Assembly: GCF_000286455.1 (NCBI RefSeq)
Contig: NZ_ALKG01000005.1
Coordinates: forward strand, 1-36,483
Direction of reading: 5' to 3'
DNA from: Selenomonas sp. FOBRC6
GTDB taxonomy: Bacteria > Bacillota > Negativicutes > Selenomonadales > Selenomonadaceae
DNA length: 36,483 nt
This document shows positions 24,222-33,112 of this stretch, piece by piece. The position numbers were made by a program, and so were the translations under genes. Below the pieces are notes generated by a model. It made no database searches, had not been told where the DNA came from, and saw only the letters and a list, made by a program, of their open reading frames with translations. Each line of letters opens with the position of its first letter. Position 1 is the first letter of the stretch.

Positions 24222-25565
24222 CTATTCCTCCTCATGTACCGCAAGGTTCTCCTGCGCCTCCAATACACTGTGCAGCAGATGAACAAGCACGCGCGTGATA
24301 CGCACGCCGTCCACCTCCTCGACGTAGAGCAGTGTTCCCGCGTGCGCCGCCATCTGGCCTACGCGCGGCGTATCGCCGAGCTGATCGTAGAGCCAGCCAC
24401 CGACGCTGTCTACATCCTCGTCCTCGATGCGCACACCGAGCAGGTCATCCAGCTCCTCAAGCAGGAGCTTTGCGTCGACGGAGCAGAGATCGCCCGCACG
24501 CCACTCCACACTCTCGCGCTCCTCGTCGAACTCGTCGCGGATATCGCCGACAATCTGCTCGACGATGTCCTCGACCGTCACCATGCCTGCCGTGCCTCCA
24601 TACTCATCGACCACAATCGCAAGCTGTGACCCCTCCTCCTGCATCGTGCGCAGGAGCACGCTTCCATCCATGCTCTCGGGCACGACGAGTGCCTTGCGAA
24701 TGTAGCGGCGCAGGTTCAGACGCTCGCCGCGAATCAGCGGTGGGAGCAGGTCTTTCACATGAATAAAGCCAATGATGTGATCCTTGTCCTCATAGCAGAC
24801 AGGGTAGCGCGTCTGCTGCTCCTCGAGAATGGTCTTGATGCGCTCGGCGGGCGTATCGTCGAGGTAAAGGCAGATCATATCCGTGCGCGGTATCATGATC
24901 TCGCGTGCGTTCAGCTCGGTGAACGAAAAGACATTGTCGACAAAGTCTGCCTCCGTGCTGTTGATGAGCCCTTGGCGATAGCTCTCCTTCATTAGGAGGC
25001 GGATCTCCTCCTCCGTGTGCGCGTCCTCGTTCTCACCCTTCACGTCGTAACCGAATTTACGGCTGATCGCATTCGCAACGGTGTTCAGAATCCAGACAAA
25101 GGGGCGCATGACGCGGCCGAAGAGCACCATAGGGAACGCAATCGCAAGCATGATGTACTCGACGTTCGCAATTGCCATCGACTTTGGCGTGAGTTCACCG
25201 AGCACGATGTGCAGCGAGGTGATGATCGTAAAGGCTATCGCAAGCGCAATCGTGTGCCCGACCTCGTCGGGCAGCCCGAACACATGCGTCACGGGCAGGA
25301 TGAGCGTCGCAATCGCGGGCTCACCCACCCAGCCAAGACCGAGCGAGGCGAGTGTGATGCCGAACTGGGTCACGGAGAGCGAGTAGTCGAGATGCTCGGT
25401 GAGCTGCTTTGCATATCCGGCGCGGCTGCTCCCCTCCGCAATCAGCGTTTCAAGGCGCGAGGTACGGATCTTCACGCAGCAGAATTCTGCCGCAACAAAG
25501 AACCCGTTCATGAAGATCAAAAAGGCAACGAGCAATATATCAAGTAATGTGGGCACGATGTCCAC
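24222..25565 (-). CDS. CorC/HlyC-family (hemolysin-like) CBS-domain membrane protein
   Basis: A 447-residue protein with the standard order: DUF21/CNNM transmembrane domain (about 1-190; MNGFFVAAEFCCVKIRTSRLE and LGELTPKSMAI), a pair of CBS domains (about 215-335; MIPRTDMICLYLDDTP, DEYGGTAGMVTVEDIVEQIV), and the C-terminal transporter-associated CorC_HlyC domain (about 345-430). Members are linked to divalent cation (Mg2+/Co2+) homeostasis; the hemolysin name is historical. The start is GTG at 25565 behind AAAGGAGG. It lies between a DEAD-box helicase and hexokinase on one transcript. Confidence 0.92.
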   Translation of the reverse strand: MDIVPTLLDILLVAFLIFMNGFFVAAEFCCVKIRTSRLETLIAEGSSRAGYAKQLTEHLDYSLSVTQFGITLASLGLGWVGEPAIATLILPVTHVFGLPDEVGHTIALAIAFTIITSLHIVLGELTPKSMAIANVEYIMLAIAFPMVLFGRVMRPFVWILNTVANAISRKFGYDVKGENEDAHTEEEIRLLMKESYRQGLINSTEADFVDNVFSFTELNAREIMIPRTDMICLYLDDTPAERIKTILEEQQTRYPVCYEDKDHIIGFIHVKDLLPPLIRGERLNLRRYIRKALVVPESMDGSVLLRTMQEEGSQLAIVVDEYGGTAGMVTVEDIVEQIVGDIRDEFDEERESVEWRAGDLCSVDAKLLLEELDDLLGVRIEDEDVDSVGGWLYDQLGDTPRVGQMAAHAGTLLYVEEVDGVRITRVLVHLLHSVLEAQENLAVHEEE

Positions 25566-25624
25566 GAACGGAGGCCTCCTTTGGGAATGGGTGAAAACGC
25601 CATCATGCGGGCATCAAATGTGAC

Positions 25625-26728
25625 TCAGGCGCGCGGCAGACGCGAGAGTTCGATCTCCATGCGCGCCGCGAGTGCCTTCAGCTTGTCCATCTCCTTCTCA
25701 TCCACGAGGGAGATGACCGCCCCCTCCTTGCCCGCACGCGCCGTGCGTCCCGCGCGATGACGGTAGGTACGTACGTCCTCGGGCAGGTCGAGGTGGATCA
25801 CATAGTCCACATCCTCGATGTCGAGCCCGCGCGCGGCGAGATCGGTGGAGATGAGGAGCTCAGCACGTCCCGCACGAATGGCATCGAGTGCCGCACGACG
25901 TTGGTCGCGCCGCTCCTGCCCGAGCAGGGCAACGGCCTTGATCCCCTCAAAGCGCAGTTTTTCGAGCGCGTGCGCTGCATCGAAGCTGCGCCCGACAAAG
26001 ACGAGCCCCCGACGAATCGGCAGACGGCGCGTCAGCTTTTGCACCGCCTTTATTTTATCACGAAACGGTACAATATGATAGTAGTTTTGATAGACTGCCT
26101 GCGTCTCCTCCGCGCGAATGAGACGCGGCGCAAAGAGGCTCTCCGCCATGCGTACCGCCGCCGTCCCCGCCGTCGCTGAGAGGAGGAGCGCCTGACGCTC
26201 GGGCGGCAGGAGGCGGATCACGGTGCGCACCTCGTCAAGCTGCTGCTTGCCGAGGAGTCGGTCGAACTCGTCCAGAACGAGCAGCTTCACGCCTGTGAGT
26301 TTCAGCTTGCCGAGACGGTGGAGCTCCTGCACGCGCGGCGCAGAGCCGACAATGAGGGCGGGCTTCTTCTTGAGCGATTCGATCTGCCGCTTGATGTTCG
26401 CCCCGCCGATCAGTGCCTGCACACCGATGGGCAGCTCTGCCGCCTGCGCCAGTTCACGCGCGACCGTCGCAATCTGCATCGCAAGCTCGTGCGTCGGCGC
26501 GAGGACAAGTACCTGTGCCGTACGCACCGATGGGTCGATGCGCTCCATGACAGGCAGGAGATAGGCGAACGTCTTGCCTGTACCCGTCGGTGCCTCCCCG
26601 ATCAGGTTCTCCCCTGCACGCGCGGCAGGGATGAATGCCGCCTGAATCTCCGTGGGCACGGTGATGCCGCGCTTTGCGAGAGCGGCGATATAGTTTTCGG
26701 GCACGCCGAGCGATGTAAATGTTGTCAT
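25625..26728 (-). CDS. DEAD-box family RNA helicase
   Basis: A 367-residue compact helicase with two RecA-like domains and no long tail. Motifs: Q motif around Gln29, motif I APTGTGKT (46-53), Ia APTHELA, motif II DEFD (153-156) in place of DEAD, motif III SAT, motif V ISTDLAARGLDI and motif VI HRAGRTARAG. The DEFD form is uncommon but keeps both acidic residues. I start at ATG 26728, one base past the topB stop and behind GGAGAATAAC; an upstream in-frame extension to 26899 lies wholly inside topB. The length suits a small accessory helicase in ribosome assembly or mRNA decay. Confidence 0.92.
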   Translation of the reverse strand: MTTFTSLGVPENYIAALAKRGITVPTEIQAAFIPAARAGENLIGEAPTGTGKTFAYLLPVMERIDPSVRTAQVLVLAPTHELAMQIATVARELAQAAELPIGVQALIGGANIKRQIESLKKKPALIVGSAPRVQELHRLGKLKLTGVKLLVLDEFDRLLGKQQLDEVRTVIRLLPPERQALLLSATAGTAAVRMAESLFAPRLIRAEETQAVYQNYYHIVPFRDKIKAVQKLTRRLPIRRGLVFVGRSFDAAHALEKLRFEGIKAVALLGQERRDQRRAALDAIRAGRAELLISTDLAARGLDIEDVDYVIHLDLPEDVRTYRHRAGRTARAGKEGAVISLVDEKEMDKLKALAARMEIELSRLPRA

Positions 26729-26729
26729 G

Positions 26730-28874
26730 TTATTCTCCAAAAAATAGCGCGTCCATCTCTGCCTGTTCGTCTGCCGTCGGTGTATAACTGCCGCGCGGGG
26801 TGTATGTGGGCGCAGGAGACGCGGAGGGATGCGCTCCCGATGCTCCCGCTGCGCTGCGCGGAATCCGCTTCCCTGTAAAGTCGGGCTTGCCGCCCGCATC
26901 GTTCACCGTCATGCGGCACTGCGGGAACGCCGAGCACCCCCAAAAGTCGCCGTGCTTCCCCTTTCGCTTCAGCATTATGCCGCGCCCGCACGCGGGACAG
27001 GGAACGCCCCCACCGCCCGCAATGGTCGCGGTCAGTGCCGCCGCGCAGAGGTCACGCGCAAACGCCGCCTGTCCCGCAAGGAACTCCTCGGGCGTGCCCT
27101 CACCCTGTGCCATCGAGTGCAGACGATCCTCCCAGACCGCCGTCGCATCGGGATAGGTCATCGTATCGGGGAGCGCGTCGATGAGGAGATATGCCTCCGC
27201 CGTCGGCGTGAGCACCTTCTTTTTGCCCGCCGCGTTCAAAAATCTGCGGCGGATCAGATCCTCGATGATGCTCGCACGCGTCGCCTCTGTGCCGATGCCA
27301 GAAACATCACGCAGCATCTTCTTCGCCCCTTCGTCCTTGACGTATTTGTGGATCTCCTTCATGCCCTGCAGTAGAGTCGCGGGGGTAAAGCGTGTGGGCG
27401 GCTTCGTCTGGCGCGTGCCGAGCTCTGCGGACACATAGTCCGCCGCGTCGCCCTTTTTCATCGGCGGCAGGACGGCACTTTCTTCGTCCTCTTTCTCCGC
27501 ATCCTCCTCATTTTTCGCCGTACGGTACATCGCACGCCACCCCGCCGCACGCTCCGTACGTCCGCTTGCAGCAAACAGCTCGCCGTGATACGTGACCTCC
27601 ACCTTCGTCTGGTCATAGACGTAGTTCGGATGAAACTGTGCAATGTAGGCGCGTGCAATCAGCTCGTAGATGTTGCGCTCCACCGCACTGAGCCGTGCGA
27701 GGTTCACGGGCACGGTGGTCGGGATGATCGCGTGGTGCGCGGAGATCTTCGCGTCGTTCCACGCGCGTGACTTCTGCTTTGCATCCGCCGCCCGCGCCCA
27801 TGCGCCGAGCTCCGAACCATCCAGTGCGGCGAGGTTGCCGAGGATCTTCGCCGCATCCTTGTGCTGATTCACGGGCAGATACTCCGCGTCCGAGCGCGGA
27901 TAGCTCGTCAGCTTCTCCTCGTACAGCTTCTGTGCCGTATCGAGCACCTGCTGCGGCTCGTACCCGTACCGCTTGCCCGCGAGCACCTGCAGTGCCGACA
28001 GCGAGAACGGGAGCGGCGGCGGCTCTTCCTTCTTCTTGCGCTCGTAACGCGTCACCTTCGCGTCCTGCGGCTCCGTACCAAACGAGGAAAGTGCCGCCTG
28101 CGCCGCCTTTTCGTCTACAAGCCGTCCCTCTGGATCGAGCGGCGTGCGCTCCTCCGACGGCTTCCATCGCGCACGGAACGATTCGCCCGACTTTTCGTGA
28201 CGAAATACCGCATCGAGCAGATAATATGTCGCAGGCTTAAAATTTTCAATCTCGCGCTCCCGCCGCACAACAAGCGCAAGCGTCGGTGTCTTGACACGCC
28301 CGATCGGGAGCACAAGTCGGTCATGCCCCGCACGCCGCGCCGCAAGCGTATAGGCACGCGAAAGATTCATCCCGATGAGCCAGTCCGCGCGCGCACGCGC
28401 GAGCGCCGAGCGCTTCAAGGGCAGGAAATCCCGATTGTCGCGCAGGTCGCCGAGCGCATCGTGAATGCTCTTATCGTCGAGTGCATTGATGAGGATGCGG
28501 CGCACGGGTTTTTCATTGCCGAGATAGTCCAAGACCTCATCCACGAGCAGCTGCCCCTCGCGGTCGGGGTCGCCGCCGTGCACGATCTCATCCGCGCGCT
28601 CGATCAGCCCCTTGACCACGGCGAACTGCTGCGCCGCACTCTCATTCACGACGAGCCGCCACTCATCGGGCAGGATCGGCAGATCCTCCGCGCGCCAGCG
28701 CTTTAGTTTCGGATCGTACTCCTCCGGCTCCGCCTGCCGCAGGACGTGACCGAAGAGCCACGTCACCACGCCGTCCCCCGTCTCGATCCACCCCGCGCCC
28801 TTCTTGTGCGGCGCGGGCAGACACGCGGCGAGCGCGCGCCCGACACTCGGCTTCTCCGCGATGTAGAGCCTCAT
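26730..28874 (-). CDS. topB: DNA topoisomerase III
   Basis: A 714-residue type IA topoisomerase that decatenates DNA. The Toprim domain has Glu7 (LYIAEKPSVGRA) and DPDREG (102-107); the active-site Tyr325 lies in KLTSYPRSDAEYLP. The C-terminal part has one zinc finger (CPACGRG...FWGCSAFPQC, about 652-680) and a Pro/Ser/Ala-rich tail. Overall this is the TopB rather than the TopA pattern. The ATG overlaps the DUF1232 stop by four bases, and a ribosome site is not obvious, so translation is likely coupled. Confidence 0.95.
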   Translation of the reverse strand: MRLYIAEKPSVGRALAACLPAPHKKGAGWIETGDGVVTWLFGHVLRQAEPEEYDPKLKRWRAEDLPILPDEWRLVVNESAAQQFAVVKGLIERADEIVHGGDPDREGQLLVDEVLDYLGNEKPVRRILINALDDKSIHDALGDLRDNRDFLPLKRSALARARADWLIGMNLSRAYTLAARRAGHDRLVLPIGRVKTPTLALVVRREREIENFKPATYYLLDAVFRHEKSGESFRARWKPSEERTPLDPEGRLVDEKAAQAALSSFGTEPQDAKVTRYERKKKEEPPPLPFSLSALQVLAGKRYGYEPQQVLDTAQKLYEEKLTSYPRSDAEYLPVNQHKDAAKILGNLAALDGSELGAWARAADAKQKSRAWNDAKISAHHAIIPTTVPVNLARLSAVERNIYELIARAYIAQFHPNYVYDQTKVEVTYHGELFAASGRTERAAGWRAMYRTAKNEEDAEKEDEESAVLPPMKKGDAADYVSAELGTRQTKPPTRFTPATLLQGMKEIHKYVKDEGAKKMLRDVSGIGTEATRASIIEDLIRRRFLNAAGKKKVLTPTAEAYLLIDALPDTMTYPDATAVWEDRLHSMAQGEGTPEEFLAGQAAFARDLCAAALTATIAGGGGVPCPACGRGIMLKRKGKHGDFWGCSAFPQCRMTVNDAGGKPDFTGKRIPRSAAGASGAHPSASPAPTYTPRGSYTPTADEQAEMDALFFGE

Positions 28875-29230
28875 GCAAACACCTTCGAGAGCGCCCAGAC
28901 AAGTATGACGAGCCAGAGCACCATGATAACGGACGCTGCGACAAGTATGAATGTCCCGTAGCGCGCCACGCGCTCCTCGCCCTCCGCGCGCGCATGTGCG
29001 GGCAGCATACGCACAAGCAGCGAGGTCGCGGCCGGCAGGACAACCATATCATCCACCGCGCCGAGCAGTGGAATCGTGTCGGGTATGATGTCAATGGGAC
29101 TGACGAGATAGAGCAGCGCAAGCGGGAAGAGGAACTTCACCGCGCGCGGCGTATCACGCCGCACCATCGCAAAGAGCAATACGGCTATATCGCGCCGCAG
29201 CGCACGCAGCAACACTAAAAATCGCAGCAT
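28871..29230 (-). CDS. YkvA-type DUF1232 membrane protein
   Basis: A 119-residue protein with the DUF1232 core YLVSPIDIIPDTIPLLGAVDD (about 41-61) and a C-terminal membrane helix (about 94-114). Function of the family is unknown. GGAGG precedes the ATG by five bases. It is the first gene of a five-gene operon with a good promoter directly upstream. Confidence 0.88.
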   Translation of the reverse strand: MLRFLVLLRALRRDIAVLLFAMVRRDTPRAVKFLFPLALLYLVSPIDIIPDTIPLLGAVDDMVVLPAATSLLVRMLPAHARAEGEERVARYGTFILVAASVIMVLWLVILVWALSKVFA

Positions 29231-29260
29231 AGGAACCTCCGATCATTTTCCATATCGTTC

Positions 29261-29289
29261 AGTATACCATTCCGCCCGCTCTCTTTCAA
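29261..29289 (-). promoter_or_regulatory. Promoter of the DUF1232-topB operon
   Basis: Reading leftward: TTGAAA (29289-29284), a 17-base spacer, TATACT (29266-29261). The transcription start would lie about 20-25 bases before the start codon. Confidence 0.75.
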
Positions 29290-29293
29290 ATGG

Positions 29294-29324
29294 AAAAGGA
29301 CAGACGCACGATGGCATCTGTCCT
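29294..29324 (-). terminator. Terminator of the glycolytic operon
   Basis: An 11-base stem, AGGACAGATGC with GCGTCTGTCCT (one wobble), a 6-base loop and TTTT on the minus strand, about 20 bases after the gpmI stop. It lies directly upstream of the next promoter. Confidence 0.8.
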
Positions 29325-29345
29325 CTTCAATGGATTCAAGAAATT

Positions 29346-30902
29346 TTATGCAAGCGTGACAAGCGGCTTGCCCGTCATCTCCTTCGGAATGGGAATGCCC
29401 GCGAGCGTCAGAAGCGTCGGCGCGATATCGCAGAGCGCGCCTGTATGCACTTCCTTCACGCGGTCGGAGACCACGATGAACGGCACGGGGTTGGTCGTGT
29501 GCTTCGTGAACGGCTGATTCGTCTCGTAGTCCCACATCTTGTCCGCGTTGCCGTGATCCGCCGTGATGCAGACCTCGCCGCCAACCTCGCGGATGGCGTC
29601 GACAAAGCGCCCGACGCAGGTGTCGACCGTCTCAACCGCCTTGACAACGGCGGGCACGACGCCCGTGTGACCAACCATGTCACAGTTCGCATAGTTGAGG
29701 ATGATGAAGTCGTACTTGCGCGACTTGATTGCCTCGACCACCTTGTCCGTGACCTCGATCGCGCTCATCTCGGGCTGCAGATCGTAGGTCGCGACCTTCG
29801 GGGAGTGTACGAGGATGCGATCCTCGCCGCCATACGGCTCCTCGATGCCGCCGTTGAAGAAGAACGTGACGTGCGCGTATTTCTCCGTCTCGGCTATGCG
29901 CAGCTGCGTGTAACCGAGATCGTGGACGTACTGTCCGAAGGTGTTGTCGATCTCCTCGGGCGGGAACGCAATGAGTGCATTCATGCCTGCCTCGTACTGC
30001 GAGAATGTCGCAAAGGGGATCTTCAGCGACTCGTCGCGCTGGAAGCCGTCAAATGTCTCGTCGACGAATGCGTGCGTGAGCTGACGCGCGCGGTCGGGAC
30101 GGAAATTGTAGAAGATCGCGCCGTCGCCGTTCTTCATGCCGGGGTAGCCCTCGACCACGAACGGCACGACAAACTCATCCGTCACGCCCTCGGGCTTCTC
30201 GCTCGTATCCGCATAGGATGCAAGCAACCCGTCGACTGCCGTCTTTGCCACAGTCTTCGCCTTGGCGTGCGCAATCGCCTCATAGGCGAGCTGCTCACGC
30301 TCCCAGCGATGGTCGCGATCCATCGCATAGTAGCGACCGCTGACCGTTGCAATCTTGCCGACGCCGATCTCCGCCGCCTTCTTCTCGACCGCCTCGAGAT
30401 ATTCCTGCGCGCTCTTGGGCGGCACGTCGCGTCCGTCGAGGAACGCGTGAATCCAGACCTCGGTCAGCCCCTCGCGCTTTGCCAGCTCGAGCACGCCGAA
30501 GAGATGATCGTCATGGCTGTGCACGCCGCCCGGGGAGACAAGCCCCATGACGTGCAGTGCTGCGCCGCGCTCCTTCACCCCGCGCACGATCGTAAGCAGC
30601 GCCTCGTTCTTGAAGAAGTCGCCGTTGCGGATGTCGCGCGTGATGCGTGTGAGCTGCTGATAGACGATGCGGCCTGCGCCGATGTTCGTGTGCCCGACCT
30701 CAGAGTTGCCCATCTGCCCGTCCGGCAGTCCGACGTACTCGCCCGACGCCTGAATCTCATTATGCTTGTACTTCTTCAGCAGTCCGTCGATCACAGGCGT
30801 CTTTGCCATTGCAATTGCATTGTACTTGAGATCGTTCGGGTCGCCGTCGCCAAAGCCGTCCATAATGATGAGGGCGACGGGTGCATTTTTGAGTTTTGCC
30901 AT
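29346..30902 (-). CDS. gpmI: 2,3-bisphosphoglycerate-independent phosphoglycerate mutase
   Basis: A 518-residue Mn2+-dependent enzyme that interconverts 3- and 2-phosphoglycerate. Metal and active-site motifs of the alkaline-phosphatase superfamily are complete: Asp15 in IIMDGFGDG, catalytic Ser67 in QMGNSEVGHTN, HSHDDHLF, HAFLDGRDVPPKS, NFRPDRARQ, NYANCDMVGHTG and TADHGNADKM. Length is typical. The ribosome site is weak (AGAAAG). It is the last gene of the gap-pgk-tpiA-gpmI operon; enolase does not follow here. Confidence 0.97.
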   Translation of the reverse strand: MAKLKNAPVALIIMDGFGDGDPNDLKYNAIAMAKTPVIDGLLKKYKHNEIQASGEYVGLPDGQMGNSEVGHTNIGAGRIVYQQLTRITRDIRNGDFFKNEALLTIVRGVKERGAALHVMGLVSPGGVHSHDDHLFGVLELAKREGLTEVWIHAFLDGRDVPPKSAQEYLEAVEKKAAEIGVGKIATVSGRYYAMDRDHRWEREQLAYEAIAHAKAKTVAKTAVDGLLASYADTSEKPEGVTDEFVVPFVVEGYPGMKNGDGAIFYNFRPDRARQLTHAFVDETFDGFQRDESLKIPFATFSQYEAGMNALIAFPPEEIDNTFGQYVHDLGYTQLRIAETEKYAHVTFFFNGGIEEPYGGEDRILVHSPKVATYDLQPEMSAIEVTDKVVEAIKSRKYDFIILNYANCDMVGHTGVVPAVVKAVETVDTCVGRFVDAIREVGGEVCITADHGNADKMWDYETNQPFTKHTTNPVPFIVVSDRVKEVHTGALCDIAPTLLTLAGIPIPKEMTGKPLVTLA

Positions 30903-30945
30903 AATATTTTATTCTTTCTAAGAGCTTTCGCTCAATACTCAGGAG

Positions 30946-30978
30946 GCGCAGATGCTTCGCCAAGCGAAGCATCCGCGC
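30946..30978. other. Stable hairpin in the tpiA-gpmI spacer
   Basis: A 15-base stem (30946-30960 with 30964-30978; one G-T wobble) with a 3-base loop, without a T tract on either side. A second mini-hairpin with a GAAA tetraloop (GAGCGAAAGCTC) lies between it and gpmI. Most likely an mRNA processing or stabilising structure. Confidence 0.6.
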
Positions 30979-31009
30979 CAACCGAGCAAGTGTATGAACC
31001 TTTTTGAAA

Positions 31010-31759
31010 TCAGAAGTTGACGATCGCAGCGAAATCCTTCGCCTTGAGGGCCGCTCCGCCGACGAGTGCGCCGTCGACATTCGGCTTCTCCATGAGACCC
31101 GCAATCGTCTCGGGCTTCACGCTGCCGCCGTACTGGATGCGTACGCCCTCGGCTGCCGCCGCGCCATACTTCGCCTCGATGGTCTTGCGGATGTGCGCGC
31201 AGACCTCCTCCGCCTGATCGAACGTCGCCGTCTTGCCCGTGCCGATTGCCCAGATCGGCTCATAGGCAATGACGAGCTTCGCAACGTCTGCCGCCTCGAA
31301 ACCTGCAAGTGCCGCCTCGATCTGATACGCAACATAGGCGAGGTAGGTGCCCGCCTCGCGGATCTCGAGCGACTCGCCGCAGCAGATGATCGGCGTGATA
31401 CCCGCCGCATACGCTGCATGCGCACGCTTGTTCACGCCCTCGTTCGTCTCACCGAAGTAGTCGCGGCGCTCGCTGTGTCCAAGGACACAGTAGGAGACAC
31501 CGAGCTCCGTGAGCATATCCGTCGAGATCTCGCCCGTATACGCTCCGCTCTTCTCCCAGTGCACATTCTGTGCGCCAACCGCGATGTTCGTGCCCTTGAC
31601 CGCCTCGGTGACACCCGCAAGCGCCGTCGCCGTCGGGCAGACAACGACCGTCGCCTTTGCATCCTTGACGAGCGGAGCAAGCTCCTTCACGAGCGCGACA
31701 CCCGCCGCGACCGTGTTGTTCATCTTCCAGTTGCCTGCAATAATCGGTGTTCTTGCCAT
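31010..31759 (-). CDS. tpiA: Triosephosphate isomerase
   Basis: A 249-residue glycolytic enzyme that interconverts dihydroxyacetone phosphate and glyceraldehyde-3-phosphate. Substrate residues N10 and K12 (GNWKMN), His95 (LGHSERR), Glu167 (AYEPIWAIGTGKT, with lid loop) and the phosphate-binding YGGSV are intact. It starts 27 bases after pgk, so the two are cotranscribed. Confidence 0.98.
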   Translation of the reverse strand: MARTPIIAGNWKMNNTVAAGVALVKELAPLVKDAKATVVVCPTATALAGVTEAVKGTNIAVGAQNVHWEKSGAYTGEISTDMLTELGVSYCVLGHSERRDYFGETNEGVNKRAHAAYAAGITPIICCGESLEIREAGTYLAYVAYQIEAALAGFEAADVAKLVIAYEPIWAIGTGKTATFDQAEEVCAHIRKTIEAKYGAAAAEGVRIQYGGSVKPETIAGLMEKPNVDGALVGGAALKAKDFAAIVNF

Positions 31760-31786
31760 ATGTATGATTCTCCTCTATCGTCTGTC

Positions 31787-32980
31787 TTACTCGTCCGCGA
31801 GTGCCGCGATGCCGGGGAGCACCTTGCCCTCGAGCAGTTCCAGCGTTGCGCCGCCGCCCGTCGAGATGTGCGAGATCTTCTCCGAGAGCCCCGTCTTCTT
31901 CAGCGCCGCAATCGAGTCGCCGCCGCCGACGATGGAGATTGCGCCCTCCTTCGTTGCCTGTGCCACGGCGCGCGCAACCGCCTCCGTGCCCTTTGCAAAG
32001 GCATCGAACTCGAACACGCCCATCGGCCCATTCCAGATGACCGTCTTCGCGCCCTTCAGTGCATTGACGTACTCCTCAGAGGTCTTCGGACCGCTGTCAA
32101 GCGCCTGCCAGCCATCGGGCACCTTGTCCACATCGACAATCTTCGTATTTGCATCTGCCGCGAACTTGTCCGCAATGACAAGATCGACGGGCAGGACGAC
32201 CTTCACGCCCTTCTTCTCCGCCTTTTCAAGCAGCTCCTTCGCGAGGTCAATCTTGTCGCGCTCCACGAGGGAGTCGCCGACCGGATAGCCCTTCGATGCA
32301 TCAAAGGTATGCGCCATACCGCCGCCGATGATGATTGTGTCAACCTTGTCGATCATGTTCTCAATGACGCCGATCTTGTCCGAGACCTTTGCGCCGCCGA
32401 TGATGGCAACAAACGGGCGCTTCGGATTCTCGAGCGTCTTGCCGATGTAGTTGATCTCCTTCTCCATGAGGAAGCCCGCAACCGTCTCGAGATGCGCCGT
32501 GATGCCGACGTTCGAAGCGTGCGCGCGGTGTGCAACGCCAAAGGCATCGTCCACTGCGATGTCCGCAAGCGAAGCCAGCTGCTTTGCAAACTCAGGATCG
32601 TTCTTCTTCTCCGCCTTGTGATAGCGCAGATTCTCGAGAAGCAGCACCTCGCCCGGCTTCAGATCGGCGGCAGCCTTCTCCGCCTCAGGCCCCACGCAGT
32701 CAGGTGCCCATTTCACAGGCTGTCCGAGGCACTCCTCGAGGCGCGCCACAATCGGGCGTGTCGAGAACTGCGGCTCGCGTGCCTCCGTCGGACGGCCGAC
32801 ATGGCAGGCGAGGATGACCGCTGCGCCCGCATTCAGGAGGTGCTGAATTGTCGGGAGCGTCGCACGAATGCGCGTGTCGTTCGTAATGTGCTGATTCTCA
32901 TCCATCGGCACGTTGAAGTCCACGCGGACAAATACCTTTTTCCCACGCGGCTCAATGTGAAGCATTGTCTTTTTGTTCAT
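31787..32980 (-). CDS. pgk: Phosphoglycerate kinase
   Basis: A 397-residue enzyme that makes ATP from 1,3-bisphosphoglycerate. N-terminal substrate motif VFVRVDFNVPMD and TRIRATLPTI, the WNGPMGVFE stretch, and the ATP-site SIVGGGDSIAAL near the C-terminus are present. I start at ATG 32980 behind GGAGGGGACAAT, which gives the usual family length; an in-frame extension to 33067 would run through a hairpin. A second ATG lies five codons in. Confidence 0.97.
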   Translation of the reverse strand: MNKKTMLHIEPRGKKVFVRVDFNVPMDENQHITNDTRIRATLPTIQHLLNAGAAVILACHVGRPTEAREPQFSTRPIVARLEECLGQPVKWAPDCVGPEAEKAAADLKPGEVLLLENLRYHKAEKKNDPEFAKQLASLADIAVDDAFGVAHRAHASNVGITAHLETVAGFLMEKEINYIGKTLENPKRPFVAIIGGAKVSDKIGVIENMIDKVDTIIIGGGMAHTFDASKGYPVGDSLVERDKIDLAKELLEKAEKKGVKVVLPVDLVIADKFAADANTKIVDVDKVPDGWQALDSGPKTSEEYVNALKGAKTVIWNGPMGVFEFDAFAKGTEAVARAVAQATKEGAISIVGGGDSIAALKKTGLSEKISHISTGGGATLELLEGKVLPGIAALADE

Positions 32981-33000
32981 ATTGTCCCCTCCATAAAGAA

Positions 33001-33034
33001 ACGAGATCCGGCCCAAACGTCGGCCGGACCTCGT
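33001..33034 (-). terminator. Hairpin between gap and pgk, possible partial terminator
   Basis: A 13-base stem (33001-33013 with 33022-33034; one wobble) with an 8-base loop, followed on the minus strand by TTTCTTT. It lies about 80 bases after the gap stop and 20 bases before pgk. It probably gives a short abundant gap message and a lower level of pgk-tpiA-gpmI, since no second promoter is clear. Confidence 0.6.
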
Positions 33035-33112
33035 GAAAGATCGTATGCATACGGTAACATGGAGCAAACGCTAGCTATTCGCATCCACGTCCCATATATC
33101 TCTGTTTACTTG

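Noticed and set aside
26729-26899. N-terminal extension of the DEAD-box helicase by 57 residues
   Set aside because: It lies entirely inside topB, is Arg-rich without a helicase feature, and a good ribosome site precedes the internal ATG at 26728.
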